From NCBI GenBank assembly GCA_002712765.1, contig PAUP01000038.1, positions 1-51,304 on the forward strand: a stretch of 51,304 bases of DNA, in the 5' to 3' direction. The number at the start of each line of letters is the position of its first letter. Position 1 is the first letter of the stretch. Shown here piece after piece: positions 8,501-16,328 of the stretch. Source of the stretch: Cytophagaceae bacterium (lineage in GTDB: Bacteria; Bacteroidota; Bacteroidia; Flavobacteriales; Flavobacteriaceae). Below the pieces are notes generated by a model. It searched no databases. It saw only the letters and a program-made list of their open reading frames with translations, and was not told where the DNA came from. The position numbers were made by a program, and so were the translations under genes.

Positions 8501-8779
8501 ATGGACATTCAGCATAAAGAGACAGATCAACGTGGCTTCTTTTTTATAAAAGGAGAACGAGGTGTAATATCAGAACTGACCTACACCAAAGAAGAAGGAG
8601 TCCTTACCATAGATCATACAGAAACTAAGATCCCTCAAGAAGGTAAAGGTTTGGCTTCAAAACTTGTAGCTGCTGTGGTTGATTATGCCAGAGAACATCG
8701 CTATACAATTGAACCGCTCTGTCCCTTTGCCGAGGTACAGTTTGACAAACATCAAGAATACAAAGATGTGCGCGCTTAA
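8501..8779 (+). CDS. Small YjdJ-type GNAT N-acetyltransferase
   Basis: 92 residues from the ATG at 8501 (an upstream in-frame TTG at 8471 would add a hydrophobic stretch with no counterpart in the family). It has the short GNAT fold with IPQEGKGLASKLV as the acetyl-CoA loop and IEPLCPFAEVQF towards the end. Members are minimal acetyltransferases of unknown substrate, found from bacteria to animals. Its end overlaps the next gene's likely start (8766) by 14 bases, which suggests translational coupling. Confidence 0.85.
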   Translation: MDIQHKETDQRGFFFIKGERGVISELTYTKEEGVLTIDHTETKIPQEGKGLASKLVAAVVDYAREHRYTIEPLCPFAEVQFDKHQEYKDVRA

Positions 8780-9713
8780 ATCCCTTACTGTACAATCTAC
8801 ACGCTTGTTACTTCGGCCTTTTAGAGATGATGATGCCACAGCGCTATTGGCCCTAAATTCAGACCCCAAAGTATTAGAATTTACAGCAGATGCACCTTTT
8901 CAAGATAAAGCAGACGCCTTAGACTTTATCAAAACCTATCGCAAAGATACACCAGCGGGTCTAGGTCGATATGCTGTTATACGCCGTCAGGACGAGGAAT
9001 TTTTAGGATGGTGTGGTCTTAAATATCATCCCGAAGCCGATGTGGTAGATCTTGGATATCGATTTTTCCAAGCGCATTGGAATAAAGGCTATGCCACCGA
9101 AGCAGCCAATGCGATGATTACTTATGGTTTTGACCGTTTAAAATATCCTTTTTTGGTAGCGCATTCGCACATCAAAAACTTTGGCTCTCAAAAGGTATTA
9201 GAACGTTGCGACTTTAAACAGATCAAACAAATTACCTACGACAACCAACCCGCTTTTTTGTACAAAAAAGATAATCCAGAGTATAGTATTAAAGAAATTT
9301 CGGCTCGGCAAACGTGGCCTGTGCGCCATCCCGTTTTGCGTAAAGGCCGACCTTTAGAAGAGGTCTATATGCAAGCCGATGAAGCCCCAACCACCTTTCA
9401 CTTAGGGGTATATTACAAAAAAGAGCTCGTAGGAGTGGCCAGTTTTATGGAGGATACTCATCCCGATTTTGAAGGAAAACAAGCACGCCTTAGAGGTATG
9501 GCCGTGCTACCAGACTATCGCAAAAAAGGGTTGGCTGGACTCTTATTAAAAAAAGGAGAAAACCTATTACGACAAAAGGACAAAGACCTGCTTTGGTTCA
9601 ATGCCCGCATAGTGGCACTGTCTTTTTACAAAAAAATGGGATATCAAACCATTGGTTCAGAATTTGATATACCTTTGGTTGGACCTCATTATGTGATGAA
9701 AAAAAACTTATAA
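8766..9713 (+). CDS. Double GNAT acetyltransferase
   Basis: 315 residues from the ATG at 8766; the longer open frame back to 8679 lies wholly in the preceding gene and is not likely used. The N-terminal half (about 1-175) resembles RimJ/RimL-type GNATs (TRLLLRPFRDDDA near the start, HWNKGYATEA as CoA loop). The C-terminal half (about 180-315) is a second GNAT with GMAVLPDYRKKGLAGLLL. Both CoA loops look intact, so two activities are possible; substrates are unknown. It overlaps its neighbours on both sides (14 bases and 1 base). Confidence 0.85.
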   Translation: MCALKSLTVQSTRLLLRPFRDDDATALLALNSDPKVLEFTADAPFQDKADALDFIKTYRKDTPAGLGRYAVIRRQDEEFLGWCGLKYHPEADVVDLGYRFFQAHWNKGYATEAANAMITYGFDRLKYPFLVAHSHIKNFGSQKVLERCDFKQIKQITYDNQPAFLYKKDNPEYSIKEISARQTWPVRHPVLRKGRPLEEVYMQADEAPTTFHLGVYYKKELVGVASFMEDTHPDFEGKQARLRGMAVLPDYRKKGLAGLLLKKGENLLRQKDKDLLWFNARIVALSFYKKMGYQTIGSEFDIPLVGPHYVMKKNL

Positions 9714-10432
9714 TGCTCAGAACACTCATTACACTCTTCTTACTATTGCCTGCCGTTCTAACCCTAGTATACAGTCAAGAACGTATTTCAGAGGCACAAT
9801 TATTAGGTCAAGGACAACCCAAACTGATCGAGGGAGAAGGATATCGACTACGACCAGAAGCAGCGCTGGCCTTTGAGCGGATGAAAAAAGCAGCGCTCAA
9901 GGACGGTATTTCCATTAAAGTGGTTTCTTCCTATCGCGATTATGCCCATCAAAATCGTATTTGGGAAAGAAAATATAAACGCTTTCGCGAAAGCGGCCTC
10001 CAACCCAAACAAGCGATAGAAAAAATTATCGCCTATTCTACCATTCCAGGCACTTCAAGACATCATTGGGGTACCGATATCGATTTAATTGATGCGGCTC
10101 CTAAAGTAGACGGAGATGTCTTGGTGGCTTCAAAATTTCATGGCACAGGCCCTTTTTGTAAATTCAAACAATGGATGGATGAGCACGCCAATAGTTTTGG
10201 CTTCTATTTGGTCTATACCGATGTCTTAGACAGAAAAGGATTTAAGTACGAACCTTGGCACTACAGCTATGCCCCCTTATCGATTAACTATCTCAAAGCC
10301 TATAATCGTCTAGATATACAAGGTCGTTTGACCGCGGCTCAACTCATGGGAAGTACTCATTTTACACCCTCATTTGTGAGTGGGTATTTGCAAGAGCATA
10401 TCAACGATATTAATCCTGAGCTTAAAGAGTAA
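9713..10432 (+). CDS. Secreted M15 D-alanyl-D-alanine carboxypeptidase (VanY-like)
   Basis: 239 residues with a signal peptide of about 21 residues. The LAS-type metal site is visible: SRHHWGTDID gives H117 and D124, and PWH gives H183; SSYRDYAHQ is the conserved upstream segment. The family trims peptidoglycan side chains in the periplasm. The start overlaps the preceding stop by one base (TAATG), so it is coupled to the two GNAT genes. An iterated palindrome (9981-9994) codes for R90-F-R-E-S94. Confidence 0.9.
   Translation: MLRTLITLFLLLPAVLTLVYSQERISEAQLLGQGQPKLIEGEGYRLRPEAALAFERMKKAALKDGISIKVVSSYRDYAHQNRIWERKYKRFRESGLQPKQAIEKIIAYSTIPGTSRHHWGTDIDLIDAAPKVDGDVLVASKFHGTGPFCKFKQWMDEHANSFGFYLVYTDVLDRKGFKYEPWHYSYAPLSINYLKAYNRLDIQGRLTAAQLMGSTHFTPSFVSGYLQEHINDINPELKE
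9981..9994. repeat. Iterated palindrome GCTTTCGCGAAAGC, copy 2 (in M15 gene)
   Basis: Exact copy inside the M15 peptidase gene, read in frame as R-F-R-E-S (G at codon position 2). It extends to a 16-bp palindrome with the flanking C and G. Confidence 0.9.
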
Positions 10433-10435
10433 GTT

Positions 10436-11431
10436 TTATAAGGTTTCTATCAACTTTTTTTCGGCAAGAGCTTCTTTAAAATCGGAGCGGCTTTGCAAGG
10501 CCTTTGCAATCCAGCGTTGTGCGTTATCTTTATCCTGCTTATGGCGGTAGATTTGCGCCATTCTAAAATAGGCCCAATCTTTAGGCACCCCATCCTTTAC
10601 CGTATACTGTTCTATATACCGATGCAAACATGCAATACCCTGATCTAACCCTATGCCATATTGCCCTGCAACTTTACCTAATTGATAGTGCAATCTGTTA
10701 TTATCTTGATGTTTTTGTTGAGCTTGCTGTAGGGTAGTGATGGCCTGCTCGGGCTGATTTTGTTTTTCATAATGCTCATAGAGCTTTGTATAACAAGTAA
10801 CAGACCCACCTATAGCCACTGCTTCTTTATAATTGCGTTCGGCTTCTTTGGGTTTATTAGAGTACTCTGCAATATATCCTTTGGCGAGATAACCATCTAC
10901 GGGAGATATTGCCATAAGTTCGTTGGCATAAGTTAAAGCCTTAAACTCGCTTCCGCCTACAATCCCAGGCAACTGCATATAGAGTTCTACTAAGGCCCAA
11001 CGCACCTCGACATGATTTCTATCCAAACGGGCAGCGGTGTGAAAAGCTTCTTTGATATCTCCAATGAGTCCTAGGGCACGTAACTTGTTAATTTCAAGGG
11101 CCTTCATCCCCATAACGCCACCATATTTGTAATGGTAATTAGCCACCTTAGGTTGTAAGGCTACCAATTGCTCGTAATAAGCAATGGCCGTGTCCCACTC
11201 CTTGGCATAACCAGAGATATCACCTAGGTATTCTATGGTTTTAAGATCCTTTGGATGCGCTTTGAGGTACTGTTTAAATAAAGGTGCCGCTTTGGCGTAT
11301 TCCTGATTGTTGTAGTAGGCTTGCGCTTTCGCGAAAGCGTCCATACCCCCATTAAGCTGCTGAGCCTGAGCATTGATCGTTGTAGCACTAAGCCACAAAC
11401 CTAAGACGATTAAAAATATACGATAGTTCAT
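10436..11431 (-). CDS. Secreted TPR-repeat protein
   Basis: 331 residues from the ATG at 11431, chosen over 11464 because it begins a clean signal peptide (MNYRIFLIVLGLWLSA, cut near TTINAQAQ) and because a -7 box lies at 11458-11465. The body is a run of tetratricopeptide repeats (AQAYYNNQEYAKAAPLFKQY, later AEWALVELY-like and YRHKQDKDNAQRWIAKAL units), so it is probably a periplasmic scaffold. The partner is unknown. Its 3' end meets the M15 gene tail to tail with a 3-base gap. An iterated palindrome codes for the A-F-A-K-A just after the signal peptide. Confidence 0.8.
   Translation of the reverse strand: MNYRIFLIVLGLWLSATTINAQAQQLNGGMDAFAKAQAYYNNQEYAKAAPLFKQYLKAHPKDLKTIEYLGDISGYAKEWDTAIAYYEQLVALQPKVANYHYKYGGVMGMKALEINKLRALGLIGDIKEAFHTAARLDRNHVEVRWALVELYMQLPGIVGGSEFKALTYANELMAISPVDGYLAKGYIAEYSNKPKEAERNYKEAVAIGGSVTCYTKLYEHYEKQNQPEQAITTLQQAQQKHQDNNRLHYQLGKVAGQYGIGLDQGIACLHRYIEQYTVKDGVPKDWAYFRMAQIYRHKQDKDNAQRWIAKALQSRSDFKEALAEKKLIETL
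11325..11338. repeat. Iterated palindrome GCTTTCGCGAAAGC, copy 3 (in TPR gene)
   Basis: Exact copy, read on the minus strand as A-F-A-K-A near the N-terminus of the TPR protein. Extends to 16 bp with flanking C/G. Confidence 0.9.
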
Positions 11432-11457
11432 GCGATGCAAATATGCAAAATGCCTGC

Positions 11458-11465
11458 CAAACATA
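11458..11465 (-). promoter_or_regulatory. Bacteroidota -7 box (TATGTTTG) for the TPR gene
   Basis: Minus-strand TATGTTTG fits TAnnTTTG and sits 27 bases before the ATG at 11431. No good -33 TTG was found at the usual spacing, so this rests on the -7 box and gene position only. Confidence 0.4.
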
Positions 11466-11467
11466 CC

Positions 11468-11995
11468 TTAGTTTTTTGGTGGATATTTTGAGTAGAGTTT
11501 GGCAACAACTTTCTCCATATGAGCGGCTCTTTTCTCTGGAGTACTTTGTAGACTGCGACTGCTTTCGGTATAAGCCTCCCATACTATTGTATTGCTTTTG
11601 GCATCAATGATCACCAAGGTAAGTTCCCACTCCTGCTGTTGTCTACCCACAGGAATACCTCCTCCTACACTCACCCCTAGATTGCCACCAGCACTTCCTA
11701 CGCCTACCCCTAGTTGCGTTGGAGAATCACTGGTAAAGATGTTGGTATTTGTTTGTAACCAGAGATCGGGAGTTTCAGATTTGGAAAGACCACGCAGCGC
11801 GAGCAGGCTGTCAGAATATTTGATAAAGCGTCGTTTGTCCAATTCTGAAAAATCTCGGTCTTGACCAAAGTCATAATTATAGGTATACACGCTATCAAAG
11901 TCAAAGGAATCGTCGTAGTCATGCGAGACATACACAGACCGACATCCAAAACAGCAACAGCTAATGAGAAGTATTAATAGGTATCGCATTTTCAA
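11468..11995 (-). CDS. DUF4136-type lipoprotein
   Basis: 175 residues with a lipoprotein signal (CCCFGC, lipidated Cys about 18). After it comes a short tyrosine- and aspartate-rich segment (YDDSFDFDSVYTYNYDF), typical of DUF4136 N-termini, then a glycine-rich stretch (GVGVGSAGGNLGVSVGGG) and a beta-rich end with TIVWEAYTES. It is an outer-membrane or periplasmic lipoprotein of unknown role. It is 36 bases upstream of the TPR gene on the same strand, so possibly co-transcribed, although the TPR gene also has its own -7 box. Confidence 0.75.
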   Translation of the reverse strand: MKMRYLLILLISCCCFGCRSVYVSHDYDDSFDFDSVYTYNYDFGQDRDFSELDKRRFIKYSDSLLALRGLSKSETPDLWLQTNTNIFTSDSPTQLGVGVGSAGGNLGVSVGGGIPVGRQQQEWELTLVIIDAKSNTIVWEAYTESSRSLQSTPEKRAAHMEKVVAKLYSKYPPKN

Positions 11996-12044
11996 GATTT
12001 CTAATGTGATAACCTATAATATACGGCTTTGTTGTATAAGCGCG

Positions 12045-13043
12045 CTATTTATTGAGCATTTGCCACAGTTTATCTTTTAAGGCGGTTAATCCTTGTTGGG
12101 TCACTGCCGAAATAAACAAATAGTCTATAGGCAACTCGGCATCGAGTTCTTGGGTGAGCTCGACACGTAGCTCATCATCTAACATATCGCTTTTGGTAAT
12201 AGCGATAAGTCGCTCTTTATCCAGCATTTCTGGATTGTACTTTTGCAATTCATTGAGCAAGATCTCATATTGTCCAGAAATGCTGTCGGCATCGGCAGGT
12301 ATCATAAACAACAAGGTAGAATTACGCTCTATATGACGTAAAAACCGATGTCCAATACCCTTCCCCTCTGAAGCGCCTTCAATAATTCCTGGAATATCTG
12401 CAATGACAAAGGTTTGATAATCTCGGTATTGCACAATACCTAGATTGGGTTTGAGGGTTGTAAATTCATAATTGGCAATTTTGGGTTTGGCCGCAGTAAT
12501 TACAGATAATAACGTAGATTTTCCCACATTAGGAAAACCAACCAAACCTACATCGGCTAGCACTTTTAACTCTAGGGTAAGTGAGACTTCATAACCGTCG
12601 ATACCAGGTTGTGCATAGCGCGGGGTTTGATTTACTGAATTTTTAAAATGCCAATTACCTCGACCCCCCATACCGCCTTGGGCGGCAATAAATTCTTGTC
12701 CATCTTCTGTAATTTCAAAAATCACCTTGTCTGTCTCGGTATCTTTAATCGTAGTACCCAAGGGAACGTCAACATAAAGATCTTCACCGTCCTGACCCGT
12801 AGATCGTGATTTGGATCCGTTACCGCCATGACCGGCTCTCAGGTGTCTTTTAAATTTTAGGTGTAAAAGCGTCCACAGATTTTCCTTCCCTCTAATAATA
12901 ATATGACCGCCACGGCCACCATCACCACCATCAGGACCTCCTTTTTCAATAAACTTCTCTCGATGCAAATGCGCCGAACCTGCCCCGCCATTACCAGAGG
13001 TAACGTGAAGTTTAACATAATCAACAAAATTTCCTTCTGTCAT
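12045..13043 (-). CDS. obg: GTPase Obg/CgtA
   Basis: 332 residues from the ATG at 13043 ([13 protein letters not shown]), the usual Obg start; the open frame upstream to 13091 has no family counterpart. It has the glycine-rich Obg fold at the N-terminus ([10 protein letters not shown]), then the G domain with GFPNVGKST (G1), DIPGIIEGA (G3) and TKSD (G4). It is an essential GTPase acting in 50S ribosome assembly and stress control. It lies 93 bases downstream of the HPRT-adenylate kinase fusion on the same strand; adk-obg linkage is common in this group. Confidence 0.97.
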   Translation of the reverse strand: MTEGNFVDYVKLHVTSGNGGAGSAHLHREKFIEKGGPDGGDGGRGGHIIIRGKENLWTLLHLKFKRHLRAGHGGNGSKSRSTGQDGEDLYVDVPLGTTIKDTETDKVIFEITEDGQEFIAAQGGMGGRGNWHFKNSVNQTPRYAQPGIDGYEVSLTLELKVLADVGLVGFPNVGKSTLLSVITAAKPKIANYEFTTLKPNLGIVQYRDYQTFVIADIPGIIEGASEGKGIGHRFLRHIERNSTLLFMIPADADSISGQYEILLNELQKYNPEMLDKERLIAITKSDMLDDELRVELTQELDAELPIDYLFISAVTQQGLTALKDKLWQMLNK

Positions 13044-13136
13044 ATCGTCCTGCTTTTTTGTTGGTGTATCTTCTAGGCCATCTTTATACAACGACTAAGA
13101 ACCCATAATTTACATTATCGCTTTGTTGGAGATTCT

Positions 13137-14249
13137 CTACAATTGATCGATCACATCGCTAAGACGCGCTGTGATTTCTTCAACACTACCTACACCATCG
13201 ACACCGTGGTACTTATCCTGCTGCTCGTAGAACTCTTTTAAAATAGCCGTTTCGGCATAATATACAGCAATGCGATTACGGATTACGGCCTCATCGGCAT
13301 CATCGGCACGCCCAGAGGTCTTACCGCGCTCAAGTAAGCGTTGTACCAATACCTCATCGTCTACCTCTAGCGCTACCATGGCTGCGATTTCTGTACCCAT
13401 TCCTTCAAGTAGCTCTGCCAAAGATTTTGCCTGAGCCTCAGTACGCGGAAATCCGTCAAAGATAAAACCATTGGCATTAGGGCTTTTTTCTACCTCTGCC
13501 TTAAGCATATCTATAGTTACCGAATCTGGCACTAATTGACCTTTATCCATATAAGACTTGGCAAGGGTGCCAAGCTCGGTACCATTTTTAATATTATATC
13601 TAAAAACATCACCGGTCGAAATGTGAACCAAGTGGTATTTCTCTTTTAAGACTTCAGCTTGTGTACCTTTTCCAGCACCTGGAGGGCCGAACAATACTAA
13701 ATTTTTCATCTGTGCTTGTTTTAATTTGTAAATAGCCGTCAGATTACGGCCCAAACCATTGTAATCGAGACCAAAACCTACTACAAAATCATTAGGTATT
13801 TCTAACCCTATAAAATCAATAGCATATGGTTTCTGATAGGCTTGTGGTTTATAGAACAGCGTGGCAATACTAAAGCTTGCTACTTCTTCCTGTTCGAGTA
13901 TTTGGATTATTGTTTCTATTGTGTTTCCGGAATCAACAATGTCTTCTACCACGATGACATCTCTACCTTTGAGTGAGGGCTCTGCGCCCATGACCGTAAA
14001 AACTTCATCTTTTTGTTTTGTCCCGTCATAACTGGCCACTTTTATAAAACTCAATTCGCATTCGCCATCAAATTTTTTGATCAATTCGGCGGCAAAGAGA
14101 AAGGCGCCATTGAGCACGGTCAAAAATACAGGTCGCTGTTGCGCATAACGATCATTTAATCGCACGGCAACACCGTTTACGGCTTGTTGCACCTCAGTTT
14201 TTGAGATACATTTTTCGAATACTAAATCGTGTAATTGGACTGTTTTCAT
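13137..14249 (-). CDS. Hypoxanthine phosphoribosyltransferase-adenylate kinase fusion
   Basis: 370 residues, two complete enzymes in one frame. Residues 1 to about 175 are a purine phosphoribosyltransferase, with the PRPP-binding VEDIVDSGNT at 101-110. From M181 the chain is an adenylate kinase with P-loop GPPGAGKGT (188-196), DGFPRT and the short LID form (ERGKTSGRADD) of about 190 residues. The first makes IMP/GMP from free bases, the second interconverts AMP, ADP and ATP. Met181 could serve as an internal start. A -7 box lies at 14266-14273. The gene diverges from purK. Confidence 0.93.
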   Translation of the reverse strand: MKTVQLHDLVFEKCISKTEVQQAVNGVAVRLNDRYAQQRPVFLTVLNGAFLFAAELIKKFDGECELSFIKVASYDGTKQKDEVFTVMGAEPSLKGRDVIVVEDIVDSGNTIETIIQILEQEEVASFSIATLFYKPQAYQKPYAIDFIGLEIPNDFVVGFGLDYNGLGRNLTAIYKLKQAQMKNLVLFGPPGAGKGTQAEVLKEKYHLVHISTGDVFRYNIKNGTELGTLAKSYMDKGQLVPDSVTIDMLKAEVEKSPNANGFIFDGFPRTEAQAKSLAELLEGMGTEIAAMVALEVDDEVLVQRLLERGKTSGRADDADEAVIRNRIAVYYAETAILKEFYEQQDKYHGVDGVGSVEEITARLSDVIDQL

Positions 14250-14265
14250 ATCGCTCTAGACTGCG

Positions 14266-14273
14266 CAAAGATA
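14266..14273 (-). promoter_or_regulatory. Bacteroidota -7 box (TATCTTTG) for the HPRT-Adk gene
   Basis: Minus-strand TATCTTTG is a full match to TAnnTTTG, 17 bases before the ATG at 14249, implying a very short leader. No clear -33 TTG at about 19 bases upstream. Confidence 0.5.
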
Positions 14274-14379
14274 CCATACGTAAGTTATATATCTTTACTT
14301 CGGTTCTCAAATTCTTAAAATGGCGATAAACCTCCAAATGTTGTTAAAGGCATTGGCTGTTTTCTGAATTCGTTTTTTG

Positions 14380-14387
14380 TATTTTTG
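14380..14387 (+). promoter_or_regulatory. Bacteroidota -7 box (TATTTTTG) for purK
   Basis: TATTTTTG matches TAnnTTTG 38 bases before the purK ATG. A TTG at about 24 bases upstream is slightly too far for an ideal -33. The transcript would start near 14394 and carry the palindrome at 14402-14415 in its leader. Confidence 0.45.
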
Positions 14388-14401
14388 AAACTCAGATAAT
14401 A

Positions 14402-14415
14402 GCTTTCGCGAAAGC
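14402..14415. repeat. Iterated palindrome GCTTTCGCGAAAGC, copy 4 (purK leader)
   Basis: Exact copy ending 9 bases before the purK ATG at 14425 and downstream of the predicted -7 box, so it would be in the mRNA leader where a hairpin or bound protein could affect translation. Confidence 0.9.
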
Positions 14416-14424
14416 GTGCAACTT

Positions 14425-15570
14425 ATGAAAAACTACTTCTCTTCTTCCTTCAAACTAGGCATATTAGGCGGTGGTCAATTGGGCAAAATGATGCTTTATG
14501 ACACACGCAAATACGATATACAAACCTATGTGATTGACCCCAGTGATGCGGCGCCTTGCAAAATAGCCTGTGATCATTTTGAGCAGGGCAGTTTGATGGA
14601 CTACGATACGGTTTATCAATTTGGACAAAAGGTAGACCTGCTTACCTTCGAGATTGAAACGGTCAATGTTGAGGCGCTTGAGGCCTTAGAAAAAGAAGGA
14701 AAAGCGGTGTATCCACAAGCTGCTGTCTTGCGTAAAATTCAGGACAAGGGCGTTCAAAAACAATACTACAAAGATCACAATATACCCACTGCAGCCTTTG
14801 AGCGTCACTCCAATAAAGACGCATTGATGCAGCACTTACCAGATATGCCTTTTGTTTGGAAGTCTTGTACAGGAGGTTATGACGGTAAAGGGGTGGCCGT
14901 AATACGAGAGCAATCAGATTTAGAAAATCTGCCAGATGTCGCCTGTATTGCCGAGAAGATGATTCCCTTTAAAAATGAGCTGGCTGTCATTGTAGCTCGT
15001 AATGTATCTGGAGAGGTCAAAACCTACCCTGTTGTAGAAATGGAATTTCACCCAGAAGCCAATCAGGTAGAATATGTGATCTGTCCAGCTCGAATTGATC
15101 CAGAAGTTTCAGAAAAAGCACGGGCTGTTGCGACAAAGGTATCTAAGGCTTTTGAGCATGTAGGTCTTCTCGCTGTAGAAATGTTTCAAACCGAAGACGA
15201 TACTATTTTAGTAAATGAGGTTGCCCCAAGACCTCACAACAGTGGGCATTATAGCATAGAAGGCAGCTTTACCAACCAATTTGAACAACACTTAAGAGCC
15301 ATACTCGATTTACCGCTGGGAAAGACCGAAAGTAAACTAGGCGCTGTTATGGTCAACTTGGTAGGGGCCGAAAATCATACGGGCGATGTCTACTATCAAA
15401 ACATTGAAAAAATTATGACCATGGATGGTGTAACGCCACACATCTATGGTAAAAAACAAACCAGACCCTTTAGAAAAATGGGGCATGTCACTATAGTTGA
15501 TCACGATTTGGCGGCCGCGCGAAAAACGGCCGAAAAAGCTAAGAAGTCAATTCGGGTGATCAGTCAATAA
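14425..15570 (+). CDS. purK: 5-(carboxyamino)imidazole ribonucleotide synthase
   Basis: 381 residues from the ATG at 14425; the GTG at 14416 follows the palindrome directly and is less likely. N-terminal GILGGGQLGKMM nucleotide-binding loop, then the ATP-grasp core (KSCTGGYDGKGV) and NEVAPRPHNSGHY near the active site. It carboxylates AIR with ATP and bicarbonate in de novo purine synthesis, and the product passes to PurE, encoded 26 bases downstream. The palindrome in its leader could be regulatory. Confidence 0.97.
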   Translation: MKNYFSSSFKLGILGGGQLGKMMLYDTRKYDIQTYVIDPSDAAPCKIACDHFEQGSLMDYDTVYQFGQKVDLLTFEIETVNVEALEALEKEGKAVYPQAAVLRKIQDKGVQKQYYKDHNIPTAAFERHSNKDALMQHLPDMPFVWKSCTGGYDGKGVAVIREQSDLENLPDVACIAEKMIPFKNELAVIVARNVSGEVKTYPVVEMEFHPEANQVEYVICPARIDPEVSEKARAVATKVSKAFEHVGLLAVEMFQTEDDTILVNEVAPRPHNSGHYSIEGSFTNQFEQHLRAILDLPLGKTESKLGAVMVNLVGAENHTGDVYYQNIEKIMTMDGVTPHIYGKKQTRPFRKMGHVTIVDHDLAAARKTAEKAKKSIRVISQ

Positions 15571-15596
15571 TAAGCTCAATTAAAATCTCACTTAAT

Positions 15597-16073
15597 ATGA
15601 AAGTAGGCGTTATAATGGGAAGTACCAGTGATCTTCCAATCATGCAAGATGCGGTAGATGTGCTCAAAGAATTAGGCATAGAGACCGAAATTGACATTGT
15701 GAGTGCACACCGTACTCCAGACAAATTATTTGATTACGGAAAGCACGCACACCAGCGCGGGATTCATGTCATTATTGCTGGAGCCGGAGGTGCTGCCCAC
15801 TTGCCCGGTATGATCGCATCACTATCACCGCTTCCGGTTATTGGAGTGCCCGTAAAATCACGTAATTCTATCGATGGATGGGATTCGGTATTGTCGATCT
15901 TGCAAATGCCCGGCGGGGTTCCTGTAGCTACAGTTGCTCTTGATGGCGCAAAAAATGCGGGTATTTTGGCCGCTCAGATTTTGGGGGCAACCCAGACTGA
16001 GATTAGACAACGCATACTCACATACAAAGAAGGACTTAAACAAAAGGTAATAGATGGAGCCAAAAACCTCTAG
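15597..16073 (+). CDS. purE: N5-CAIR mutase
   Basis: 158 residues with the class I PurE signatures MGSTSDLP near the N-terminus, SAHRTP for the catalytic His, and GAGGAAHLPGM. It rearranges N5-CAIR to CAIR, the step after PurK. It forms an operon with purK and ends at a strong hairpin terminator. Confidence 0.97.
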   Translation: MKVGVIMGSTSDLPIMQDAVDVLKELGIETEIDIVSAHRTPDKLFDYGKHAHQRGIHVIIAGAGGAAHLPGMIASLSPLPVIGVPVKSRNSIDGWDSVLSILQMPGGVPVATVALDGAKNAGILAAQILGATQTEIRQRILTYKEGLKQKVIDGAKNL

Positions 16074-16077
16074 AAGC

Positions 16078-16106
16078 AAAGACCGCCCCATAGAGGAGCG
16101 GTCTTT
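16078..16106 (+). terminator. Intrinsic terminator of purKE
   Basis: Perfect 9-bp arms AAAGACCGC / GCGGTCTTT around an 11-base loop, starting 4 bases after the purE stop. The stem itself ends in TTT; a longer T-run is absent. Confidence 0.8.
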
Positions 16107-16328
16107 ATCAATGCTTATACGGGGGAATGAAATCTTATTTATTAACCATTCTAAATATTAATCAAACCTTCTCAAGCATTGAGTGGGGGAATTATTTTTA
16201 ACTTAAACTCGAGTCAAAATTAAAAAGGGTCGAGATTAGGCACTGCAATTATAAGAATTTTCTTGTATTTATCGATTTAAAGTACAAATAATTCGATCAA
16301 ATACACAAATTATAGCATATTTTTAACA

